Source: an uncultured Collinsella sp. (GTDB lineage: Bacteria; Actinomycetota; Coriobacteriia; Coriobacteriales; Coriobacteriaceae). Taken from it: 29,156 nt of DNA. The notes beneath the pieces were generated by a model. That model did not search any database. It saw only the letters and a program-made list of their open reading frames with translations, and was not told the DNA's origin. The stretch is from NCBI GenBank assembly GCA_902470925.1, contig CABRIF010000018.1:1-29156 (forward strand), written 5' to 3'. Position numbers and translations under genes: made by a program. How positions within the stretch are numbered: position 1 is the stretch's first letter; the number at the start of each line of letters is the position of its first letter. This document shows, piece after piece, positions 7,977-15,171 of this stretch.

Positions 7977-8603
7977 ATGCAGGACTCGCAGAAAACTCGC
8001 CGCAATTCCGCTGCTGCCATCACCGGACTGGTGCTGGGCATCATCGCCGCCGCTACCTCGCTGATTCCCATCGTCAACAACCTGTCGTTCGTGCTCGCCA
8101 TCCCCGGCATCATCTTCGCCGTCATCGGCCTGGTTGCGTGCCTGCGCGGCAAGCGCGACAACAAGGTCATGGCCATTGCGGCCACCGTTGTGAACGTGGT
8201 GGCCATCGCGCTGGTGCTGGGCAGCCAGAGCATGTACAGCGCCGCCATCGACCAGGCGACCAAGGACATGAACGTCCCGGGCAGCGCGGTCTCCTCGGGT
8301 TCGGACAGCTCGGATGCTGCAGGCACCGACGAGCAGCCCTACACGGTGACCGACGAGGCGCTCGACTCCTCCAACGAGTACGCCGCCTCCATCACCGGTA
8401 CGCTCACGAACAACTCCGACCAGGACAAGAGCTACATCCAGGTTGAGTATCGCCTCTACGACGCGAGCGGCGCCCAGATCGGCACCGCGCTGGCCAACAC
8501 CAACAACCTGAAAGCGGGCGGCTCCTGGAAGTTCGAGGCTCTGTGCACCCAGGCCCCTTCCGAGATCGCATCGTGGGAGCTGGCCGAGGTCAGCGGCTTT
8601 TAA
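7977..8603 (+). CDS. Membrane protein with DUF4190-like helices and FxLYD domain
   Basis: Protein of 208 residues. Two or three hydrophobic helices occupy residues 15-85 (ITGLVLGIIAAATSLIP, FVLAIPGIIFAVIGLVA, VVNVVAIALVLG), of the type found in DUF4190 proteins. A Ser/Asp linker follows, then a beta-sandwich FxLYD domain (about 125-208) containing YRLYDASGAQIG, NNLKAGGSWKF and a terminal WELAEVSGF strand. FxLYD domains are extracellular beta-sandwich modules of unknown ligand. The start at 7977 is fixed by GAAAGGA seven bases upstream; the frame is open to a GTG at 7941. No functional assignment can be made beyond an envelope-located protein. The next gene lies 178 bases downstream, and that gap has a -10-like TAGTAT at 8705-8710. 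Confidence 0.85.
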   Translation: MQDSQKTRRNSAAAITGLVLGIIAAATSLIPIVNNLSFVLAIPGIIFAVIGLVACLRGKRDNKVMAIAATVVNVVAIALVLGSQSMYSAAIDQATKDMNVPGSAVSSGSDSSDAAGTDEQPYTVTDEALDSSNEYAASITGTLTNNSDQDKSYIQVEYRLYDASGAQIGTALANTNNLKAGGSWKFEALCTQAPSEIASWELAEVSGF

Positions 8604-8781
8604 GGTAGCGACACCCGCCGATGGGTGCCACATGCCGGTGCGGCAGATGGGCGGAAGGGCAGTTGCCCCGCACGTTTGCATCCTTTTCGCCCGTACCGAC
8701 AGGGTAGTATGAAATGATAACCGTTCGCAGCCGCCGTCCAGACCTGCGGCTGCGAGGCTTTGAGATGGGAATGTGTGCTCC

Positions 8782-9201
8782 ATGGCCGAACGACTCACCG
8801 ATGAACTCCTGCAGGAGCTGCTCGATGCCCCGAGCATCGACAGCTATGTTGCCGGCCATGAGTTTTCCGAGCGCACGCTCGCCGACTATCTGCAGAAGCT
8901 GCTGCAGGAGAAGCACCTCGAACGCCCGCGCGTGGTGCGCATGGCGGATCTGAACGAGACGTTCGGCTACCAGATCTTCAAGGGGACGCGTCGGCCGAGC
9001 CGCAACAAGGTGCTCCAGATCGCCTTCGCGATGGCGCTGACGATCAAGGAGACCGACCGCGCGCTCACCCTTGCCGGCGCGCAGGCGCTGAGCTGCAAGG
9101 ACCGGCGCGACGCCATCATCATGTTCTGCATCGACCGCGGCTGCTCCCTGCAGAAGGTGAACGAGGAGCTCTACCGATTCGGCGAGGAGACGGTGAGTTA
9201 G
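8782..9201 (+). CDS. Helix-turn-helix (XRE-like) protein next to a Ser/Thr kinase
   Basis: Soluble protein of 139 residues. Residues 45-100 look like a Cro/XRE-type helix-turn-helix (VVRMADLNETFGYQIFKGTR, then PSRNKVLQIAFAMAL and TDRALTLAG), flanked by an N-terminal helical region and a C-terminal helical tail with CIDRGCSLQKVNEELY. I infer DNA binding or kinase partnership from the fold and from the kinase gene 291 bases downstream, a pairing I recognise from other gut Firmicutes and Actinobacteria. ATG 8782 was chosen because the conserved part starts there; its ribosome site (GGGA, 11 bases away) is weak, and a GTG at 8773 is in frame. Confidence 0.75.
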   Translation: MAERLTDELLQELLDAPSIDSYVAGHEFSERTLADYLQKLLQEKHLERPRVVRMADLNETFGYQIFKGTRRPSRNKVLQIAFAMALTIKETDRALTLAGAQALSCKDRRDAIIMFCIDRGCSLQKVNEELYRFGEETVS

Positions 9202-9238
9202 GTAGAGGCGCCGCGCTGCGTGGGGCGATGGGACGGCG

Positions 9239-9314
9239 TGCGCTGTTGCAGGCGTTGCCCGCGTTGCAGGTGCGTTGTGATGGCATGCGCTGCTGCAGGT
9301 GCTGGCCGCGTTGG
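9239..9314 (+). repeat. Imperfect 29-bp direct repeat in the HTH-kinase gap
   Basis: The segments at 9239-9267 and 9286-9314 share 24 of 29 positions (both start TGCGCTG and contain CCGCGTTG). They lie in the 291-base gap 9202-9492, which otherwise shows only a -10 box near its end and no supportable gene. Confidence 0.5.
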
Positions 9315-9479
9315 CGGGAGCGGCGCGCCGTGATGCATGAGCATGGGGGCGGCACCGCAGGATGCTGCGGGGCAGCGTGTGTTGCTGCAGGGGATCGTTT
9401 ATCGTCGGCGGAAATGGTGCATCGCGCGATGGTGCGGTCCTTATGGCGCCATCGTGAAATTATTGCGCGCGGTTTCGGC

Positions 9480-9485
9480 TATGAT
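9480..9485 (+). promoter_or_regulatory. -10 box giving a possibly leaderless kinase transcript
   Basis: TATGAT ends seven bases before the ATG at 9493, so transcription would begin at or within a base of that start codon. No Shine-Dalgarno sequence precedes 9493 or the in-frame ATGs at 9481 and 9484. No good -35 is visible. Confidence 0.45.
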
Positions 9486-9492
9486 GAACCCC

Positions 9493-10908
9493 ATGGATGA
9501 ACATGATGTGACAGATGAGCTCGGGCGGTTTCTCGCGCATCGCGATCGGCAGGATGTCTATCGCGTGGAGCGCGTGCTCAAACGCACGCCGTTCGAGACC
9601 ACCGAGCTCGTCTACTTTCCGGGTCCTGCTCAATCTGAGCTGGGCCCGTTCGTGCGCAAGCGCATCGCGCTCGATGCGCACGTGGGCGCGTCATACGAGG
9701 CGCTGTTCGCGGCGCAGCGCAGCGGCGTTCGCCTGGCGCACGTGCCGCGTATGGTTGAGTGCGCGCGCCTGGGCGACGAGCTGACCGTCGTGCTCGAATA
9801 CGTGCCGGGTCGCACGCTTGCCGAGACGGTGCGCGCCGAAGGGGGCTCGTTGCAGCTCGCGGCGCGCGTGTTCCCTGCGATCTGCACGGCGGTGGCCGAG
9901 TTGCATACGCGCCTGGACCCGCCGCTGATTCATCGCGATTTAAAACCGAGCAACATCGTGCTTGCGGGCGAGGGGCCCTGCGACGCCGTGCTGATCGATT
10001 TCGGCATCGCACGGCTCTATCGCGCCGGGGCCGAGACGGATACCGCGCATTTCGGGACGCGGGGCTATGCGGCGCCGGAACAGTACGGATTCGTCCAGAC
10101 CGACGTGCGCACCGATGTGTACGCCCTGGGTGCGGTGCTTGCGTATTGTTGCTGTGGGATCGATCCGACCGGTGCGCTCGACCCCGCGGCCCTGCGCGCA
10201 CATGGCATGCCCGAGCCCGTGCTGCAGGTGGCGCTGAAGGCCGCGGCGTTCGACCCGTCGGCTCGCTTTGCGAGCACGGCCGAGCTGGCGCGGGCGTCTC
10301 AGGCCGCCTGTGCGGAGGCGTTGCAGCTTGCCGCGGCCGCGCCCGAGGTCGACGGCGCGCCGCGGGCTGCTGCAGGGGGTTCTGGCGGCATGCATGATGA
10401 CGGCGCGCTGCGCGAGGCGCCAACGTCGCCCGCGTCCCAAGGGGACTTAGTGATTCGGGAAGCGGACGCCGCTGCCCGCGTCCCTGCAGGCGCCGACGAG
10501 CCGCTGCAAGAACCCGGTGCCGCTCCCACGGGTGCTCACCGCCGCGCCGCGCCCGCCTGGGGCCGGCTGCTCCCGCGCCAGCTGAACCGCATTCCCGCGT
10601 GGATCGGCGTGCTGTGGAACGCCGCGGTGCTGATCGTGTTCATCGCGTTCGTGCGCGAGGCGGTGCTCGACATCCTTACGCCGGGGCCGAAGGATGCGGC
10701 CTATCCGCTCTGGTTCGTGGCATTCCGCAACGTCGTGGGCATCCTGCCCGGCATCGCTGCCGTGGGCTATCTTCTGCTCGATCGACGTGGGCTGTATCGG
10801 CGCGTGCCGGCGCTCGCCGCTGCCGGTTGGCGTCGAGAGCTTGCGGCGTGCGCCATCGCCGTGGTCGCGCCGCTGCTCGCAACGGTGCTGGTGGGACTGT
10901 TCCTGTAG
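9493..10908 (+). CDS. Membrane-anchored Ser/Thr protein kinase (Hanks type)
   Basis: Protein of 471 residues. The kinase domain (about 20-275) has the ATP lysine in VRKRI (Lys56), the catalytic loop HRDLKPSN (Asp149), DFG (169-171), the activation segment GTRGYAAPEQ and RTDVYALG. The glycine-rich loop is poorly conserved (VLKRTPFETTE). An Ala/Glu/Pro-rich linker (about 285-365) leads to three hydrophobic segments at the C-terminus: IGVLWNAAVLIVFIAFV, ILPGIAAVGYLLL and IAVVAPLLATVLVGLFL. No PASTA or other sensor domain is present. It probably phosphorylates proteins at the inner face of the membrane; the upstream HTH protein is a candidate partner. The start is uncertain among 9481, 9484 and 9493; the last fits the -10 spacing. 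It converges on the coiled-coil gene with 27 bases between them. Confidence 0.9.
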   Translation: MDEHDVTDELGRFLAHRDRQDVYRVERVLKRTPFETTELVYFPGPAQSELGPFVRKRIALDAHVGASYEALFAAQRSGVRLAHVPRMVECARLGDELTVVLEYVPGRTLAETVRAEGGSLQLAARVFPAICTAVAELHTRLDPPLIHRDLKPSNIVLAGEGPCDAVLIDFGIARLYRAGAETDTAHFGTRGYAAPEQYGFVQTDVRTDVYALGAVLAYCCCGIDPTGALDPAALRAHGMPEPVLQVALKAAAFDPSARFASTAELARASQAACAEALQLAAAAPEVDGAPRAAAGGSGGMHDDGALREAPTSPASQGDLVIREADAAARVPAGADEPLQEPGAAPTGAHRRAAPAWGRLLPRQLNRIPAWIGVLWNAAVLIVFIAFVREAVLDILTPGPKDAAYPLWFVAFRNVVGILPGIAAVGYLLLDRRGLYRRVPALAAAGWRRELAACAIAVVAPLLATVLVGLFL

Positions 10909-10935
10909 GGCGGGACGAGTCGAGTTGCCGCAGCT

Positions 10936-11997
10936 TTAGATCTTCATCATCTCGCGTGCGGTGTTGTTGAACCAGTTAAACCAGTTGGGCGGGCAGTATT
11001 TCTTGGCGCCCTCCACGCTGATCGTGTAGCCGTAGCCGCGAGCCAGGCCGGCAACGTGCGCGTCGATGGCTTCCTCCCAGCTGCTCCAGCTCATCTGGCC
11101 CCAGCCCCAGGCGTTGTGCGGCTTGAAGCAGTTGGCGCCCTTGGAGCTCTCGGTATTGGAGATGGCCGGGGACCAGCGCGGATCCACGCCGTATTTCCAC
11201 GCGGCCTCGGCAAATGTCTTGCCCTGGCCGGCGAGCGGGGAGCCCGCCAGGTAGGCATCGATGCGCTCGGTCCAGGTGGCGACGAAGGTGGCCTGGTCGA
11301 CGTTCCAGTCAACCGCGCCGGTGTCCACGGCAACCACTGAGCCCGCGTCCTGCCCGCCTTGGACAGCGGCCTGCGCCAGCAGGGCCGCGTCCGCCTTCAT
11401 CTCGGCCTCGGCCTTTGCCTGGGCGGCATCGCGCTGCTCCTGCGCGGCGGCCAGGGCGTCTGCGGCGGTCTTCTGCTCGCTTTCAGCCTGTGCGCGCGCC
11501 ACCTCGAGCTCGGCCTTCTCGGTCTCGAGCTGGGCTTGGATGCTGTTCAGCTGCTCGACGGCGTCGAGGTTGGCGTCCTGCACCTGGCCCATGTACTTCA
11601 TGGTGGTGATGAATTCATCAAGGCTCTGGGTGTTGAGCATGAAGCCCATGAGGGCGTTGGAGCCCTTTTGGTATTTGTAGAGCCCGCGCATGGCCTTGCT
11701 GGCCTTGCTCTGCACGGCGGGCAGCTGGGCTTCGAGCGCGGCGATGTTCGCCTCGTTGTCGGCAGCCTGCGCCTGAAGGGCCTCGAGATTCTTCGTTGCC
11801 GTTTCCAGATCGGCGGCGGAGGTCTCAACGTGTTTTTGGGTCTCGGTGAGCGTGGCTTCGGTTTGTGTTGTGATTGCTCGTGCCGGGACGGGGAAGAGCA
11901 CGCCTGCGAAGAGCGTTCCCGCAAGGCCGACGCCTGCGATGAGGCGCGCGCAGCGGCGGGAGACTCCGAAAGCATGCATGGTGGGATGCGTGTCCAT
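10936..11997 (-). CDS. Secreted coiled-coil protein with lysozyme-like C-terminal domain
   Basis: Exported protein of 353 residues. A signal peptide (ARLIAGVGLAGTLFAGVLF, cleavage near PARA) is followed by a long Ala/Glu/Gln coiled coil (about 38-215) like those of PcsB/CwlO-type cell-wall hydrolases, including the helical hinge KAMRGLYKYQKGSNALMGFM. The C-terminal ~120 residues resemble a lysozyme-fold domain: YGVDPRWSPAISNTESSKG, with a candidate catalytic Glu in NTESS, then NAWGWGQMSW and NWFNWFNNTAREM. The likely role is peptidoglycan cleavage or remodelling outside the membrane, with the coiled coil controlling activity. ATG 11997 is preferred because GAGG lies six bases upstream; ATG 12003 is in frame. 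Confidence 0.82.
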   Translation of the reverse strand: MDTHPTMHAFGVSRRCARLIAGVGLAGTLFAGVLFPVPARAITTQTEATLTETQKHVETSAADLETATKNLEALQAQAADNEANIAALEAQLPAVQSKASKAMRGLYKYQKGSNALMGFMLNTQSLDEFITTMKYMGQVQDANLDAVEQLNSIQAQLETEKAELEVARAQAESEQKTAADALAAAQEQRDAAQAKAEAEMKADAALLAQAAVQGGQDAGSVVAVDTGAVDWNVDQATFVATWTERIDAYLAGSPLAGQGKTFAEAAWKYGVDPRWSPAISNTESSKGANCFKPHNAWGWGQMSWSSWEEAIDAHVAGLARGYGYTISVEGAKKYCPPNWFNWFNNTAREMMKI

Positions 11998-12055
11998 AAC
12001 CATCCTCGTCTGCTATGCCTACCTTTGACGATTGCATCATAGCACCAGCTTCGAG

Positions 12056-12171
12056 TTCAACTTGAACCTTAGACTATTGTTAAGGTTCAAGTTGAAGGTT
12101 GAACCTTGCTCGACCTGCCCGTTTGGCGAGATGTGAAACAGTTTTGAAGTTTCAAGCTCACCTTGAAGGTG
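12056..12171. repeat. AT-rich cluster of TTGAACCTT/AAGGTTCAA inverted repeats
   Basis: A perfect 16-bp inverted repeat (TTCAACTTGAACCTTA at 12056-12071, its complement at 12081-12096, 9-base spacer) is followed by the palindromes AAGGTTGAACCTT (12095-12107) and CACCTTGAAGGTG (12159-12171), and by a related TTGAAGTTTCAA in between. The stretch is clearly AT-richer than its surroundings. It lies in the divergent region between the coiled-coil gene and the cobalamin riboswitch, so a multi-site operator for a dimeric regulator is the simplest reading. A 64-codon minus-strand frame across it (12037-12231) consists of translated repeats and is not called. Confidence 0.8.
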
Positions 12172-12269
12172 AACCTTGTGTGCGAACTCAAGCAGGATGA
12201 AGGCGAGCTCCATGCTAGGATACTGATGCATTCAAATGGTCGCGATGGTGGCGCGGAGACGCGCGGGCG

Positions 12270-12430
12270 AGGTCGCTGAGCGGCATCGCCCAGGGGAATC
12301 GGGGTGCAAGTCCCCGGCTATACCAGTAACCGTAACTCGGACGTCCGCGGTAGGGGCGCTGCAGATCGGGCAGCGTGCGCGGGCGAATGACGACAAGTCG
12401 GATCGCCTCCCATCCGGTCGCTGCCGCATG
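12270..12430 (+). ncRNA. Cobalamin riboswitch
   Basis: The leader holds the conserved cobalamin riboswitch core in order: AGGGGAATCGG, then GGGGTGCAAGTCCCC, then CTATACCAGTAACCGTAA, and a B12-box-like AAGTCGGATCGCCTCC near 12395-12410. GCGGCA (12281-12286) and TGCCGC (12422-12427) can close the element as P1. The B12 box departs from the usual AGCCAGGAGACCTGCC, so this is a divergent member. It ends about 40 bases before the GAAAGGA ribosome site of the next gene, and no terminator with a T-run is seen, so control is probably at translation. It should repress the two downstream DUF4430 genes when cobalamin is plentiful. Confidence 0.88.
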
Positions 12431-12468
12431 CGCGCGCAGCGTACGACCCTGGACAGAAAGGACCGTGC

Positions 12469-15162
12469 ATGTTCGAGTTCGAACGGCGCAAGTGCAACGT
12501 AGCGGAAGATGGGGGAGGAGCTGGGCGCGTCGGCGCGCGTCGGCGCCCGCACGTCTCGGCCTGCTTGGGCCTGAGGGTGCGCCGGGCGTTCGTTGCCCTG
12601 CTGACGGCGGCGTTGGTGCTCAACGCCGCGCCCACGACGTTGTGGGCTGCCGCGCTTCCTGCAGCTGCGGCAGAAGATGCCGCACAGACCTCCGTGGCCG
12701 CTTCGGGCACTGCGGCTCAGGAAGGCACCGCGACAGCAGGCGGGGAATCGGCTGCTGCAACCGACGGCACGACCGATGCGGCAGGCGGTACAATCACCGG
12801 TACCCCGGCTGCTGACGAGACCACGTCCGGCCAGGAGGCTGCGACCGGCGACGCCGCCTCTTCTGCAGGGTCGGGCGTCGCATCTGCCGATGGCGCAACC
12901 GATGCGCGCAGGGATGCGGCGGCTGACGACTCCGATTCTGCGGCGTCTTCGGCCGATGCCGCGTCCGCGTCGCAGGCGGCGGGCACGGCTGCGGATGCGA
13001 ACGCATCGTCTGCCGAGGATGCCGCCGCAGGCGCGCAGGATGCCCAGACCATCACCGTGACCGCCAAGGTCGTCGGCATCAGCGATTTCGATGACGAGGG
13101 TTCTTGCAGCTACCAGGACTGGATTCCGCTGAGCGAGGTCACGGTTCAGACGAGCGAGAACGCCACCGCCTGGGACGTGTTCTCGAAGCTGCTTGATCAG
13201 GCGGGCTATACCTACCAGGCGAACGCGCTGGGTCCCACTTCGATCACGGACCCCTCGGGCCGCGAGCTGGACAGCGATTTTACTCCTCCGTATTGGTACT
13301 GGTCGTTCTACGTGAACAGCCTCTATGCAAACGAGGGCTGCACCACCTACCGCCTGAAGGACGGCGACAGCATTGAGCTGCGCTACGTGTTCGGAGACAT
13401 CGTCCCTGAGGACCCGAACGGCTCGGTTGAGGTCGATCCCACCACGCCGCATCCCGATATGGACTCCGATTGGCAGGGCTTCGGCAACGGTGGCGCCGGC
13501 TCGGTAACCGATGCGGCAACCCCCACCGAGCAGGGCAAGGCCGCATGGGCCGCGGGTCTGCTGACCGACGACGAGGTCGAGGCGGGGGCGTCCCTGTTCG
13601 TGTCCGACCCGATCGTGGCCGGCGGCAAGCTCTATGTGGTTTCCGGTTCTACCTCCTATGGCCCGGCGCCCACCTTTACGCCCACCAGGAGCCTGGCGCG
13701 CCTGCAGGTGATCGATCCGGCCACAGGCGCGGTGGAGCGCCAGGTGACGCTCGGCACCACGATGGACGCTACCTGCCGGCCCGTGTACGCACAGGGCATC
13801 ATCGTGATCCCGCTGTCGGGCGGCTATCTGCAGGCGGTTTCGGCCACCACGCTCAAGACCTTGTGGGTGGTGCCGGCCACCTCGAACGGCCAATCGCTGT
13901 GCACGCTGACGGTCGAGGGCGACTACGTGTATGTGGCGGGCCTTGACGGGATCGATGAGTCGAGCCTGGCGAGCTCCGGCTCGGTGGTGCGCTATCGCCT
14001 GTCGACCGGCGCGCGTGTGGGCCTGACGACGAACAAGACCGCCGGGTACTATTGGGCCGGTGGCGTGACGCAGGGCGAGTACTACGTGATCGGCGACGAT
14101 GCCGGCACGGTGCACGTGTTCTCAAGCGACCTGTCGCGCGAGGTGTCCGCACTCGACATCTCGGTAAGCCCCCTGCGCTCCACCTTTGCGGTGTACGGTG
14201 GGTTCATCTATGCGGTATCCCGCGATGACGGTGTGCTGCACAAGCTGGCGGTCGACGCGTCGGGCTCGGTGCGTGAGGTTGCCTCGGTGAAGTTCGCTGG
14301 CTATTCGACCTCGTCTCCGAGCATCAGCGGCGGCTATGCGTTTGTCGGCGGCGCCACGGGCAGCGGCTGGGGGTCTGCGGGCATCTTGGCGGTGGTCAAC
14401 CTGTCCACCATGTCGGTGACGGCCACGGTGAGCACGGCCGCCGGCGCTGCGCTGCCGGGCGATGTGAAGAGCGCCCCGCTCGTGGCGACGCGCAACGGGT
14501 CGACCTACGTGTACTTCACCTGCAACGGTGCGGCGGGCGACTACCCCAACTACACGTCGGGCGGCGGCATCTACCTGTATCGTCTGGGCGATGCCGAGGC
14601 GAGTGTTCTGTTCCAGCCCGGTGAGGGCATGGCGAACTACTGCACGGCCTCGATCGTATGCGATGCGGCGGGCAACCTCTACTACACCAACGACTCCGGC
14701 CACCTGTTCAAGGTGACGGCTGCGGCTGGGACGGACGGCGGCGACGGTGGCCAGGACAACGGCGGGCAGGATTCCGGCAACGACGGCTCTTCCAGCAACG
14801 GCGGCAGCTCCGATGCGGGTTCGACTGCGGGCGGAAGCGCGAACGCGGGTGCCCAGGCCACGGGCCCGGCTGCGCTGGCGAAGCGCGTCTCGGCGCCCGC
14901 TGCGGCGTTTGCTCCGCTTTCCCGCACTGCCGGCGCACAGGGATCGGCATCTGGGGCGACCGGGGACACGGCCGAGCCGACCGCTGCGAGTGCCACTCGC
15001 ACGCGCAGCTCGGATGCTGCGCGCGCAGACGATGCCGATCTGTCGGCGTCTGCCGAGCGGGCCGGCTTCAACCCCTGGGCGCTGGGCGCCGCGATCGCCG
15101 GCGCCGCGGTGCTGATCGCGGCGGCGATCTACCTGGTTGCCACGCGTCGTCGCACGCGGTAG
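12469..15162 (+). CDS. Exported DUF4430 and beta-propeller protein, membrane anchored
   Basis: Protein of 897 residues. A long basic N-region is followed by a signal sequence (FVALLTAALVLNAAPTTLWA, 41-60) and an Ala/Ser/Asp-rich low-complexity stretch to about 190. A DUF4430 (transcobalamin C-domain-like) module covers about 194-310 (WDVFSKLLDQAGY, YWYWSFYVNS, YRLKDGDSIELRYVFGD). A PQQ/WD-like beta-propeller follows at about 375-750, with repeats such as GGKLYVVSG, GGYLQAVSATTLKTLW, GDYVYVAGLDG and GNLYYTNDSGHLFKV. A Gly/Ser linker and one C-terminal membrane helix (WALGAAIAGAAVLIAAAIYL) with RRRTR end it; there is no LPXTG sorting signal. The cobalamin riboswitch upstream suggests surface capture of corrinoid; the propeller ligand is unknown. 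The start at 12469 follows GAAAGGA. Confidence 0.88.
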   Translation: MFEFERRKCNVAEDGGGAGRVGARRRPHVSACLGLRVRRAFVALLTAALVLNAAPTTLWAAALPAAAAEDAAQTSVAASGTAAQEGTATAGGESAAATDGTTDAAGGTITGTPAADETTSGQEAATGDAASSAGSGVASADGATDARRDAAADDSDSAASSADAASASQAAGTAADANASSAEDAAAGAQDAQTITVTAKVVGISDFDDEGSCSYQDWIPLSEVTVQTSENATAWDVFSKLLDQAGYTYQANALGPTSITDPSGRELDSDFTPPYWYWSFYVNSLYANEGCTTYRLKDGDSIELRYVFGDIVPEDPNGSVEVDPTTPHPDMDSDWQGFGNGGAGSVTDAATPTEQGKAAWAAGLLTDDEVEAGASLFVSDPIVAGGKLYVVSGSTSYGPAPTFTPTRSLARLQVIDPATGAVERQVTLGTTMDATCRPVYAQGIIVIPLSGGYLQAVSATTLKTLWVVPATSNGQSLCTLTVEGDYVYVAGLDGIDESSLASSGSVVRYRLSTGARVGLTTNKTAGYYWAGGVTQGEYYVIGDDAGTVHVFSSDLSREVSALDISVSPLRSTFAVYGGFIYAVSRDDGVLHKLAVDASGSVREVASVKFAGYSTSSPSISGGYAFVGGATGSGWGSAGILAVVNLSTMSVTATVSTAAGAALPGDVKSAPLVATRNGSTYVYFTCNGAAGDYPNYTSGGGIYLYRLGDAEASVLFQPGEGMANYCTASIVCDAAGNLYYTNDSGHLFKVTAAAGTDGGDGGQDNGGQDSGNDGSSSNGGSSDAGSTAGGSANAGAQATGPAALAKRVSAPAAAFAPLSRTAGAQGSASGATGDTAEPTAASATRTRSSDAARADDADLSASAERAGFNPWALGAAIAGAAVLIAAAIYLVATRRRTR

Positions 15163-15171
15163 GGGGTTCGC

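Noticed and set aside
12037..12231. 64-codon minus-strand frame in the AT-rich island
   Set aside because: It consists of translated inverted repeats, has no ribosome site and overlaps the promoter region of the cobalamin operon.
12232..14115. 627-codon minus-strand frame covering the cobalamin riboswitch and the propeller gene
   Set aside because: It runs antisense through the riboswitch, the signal peptide and the DUF4430 domain; no start signal or family match.
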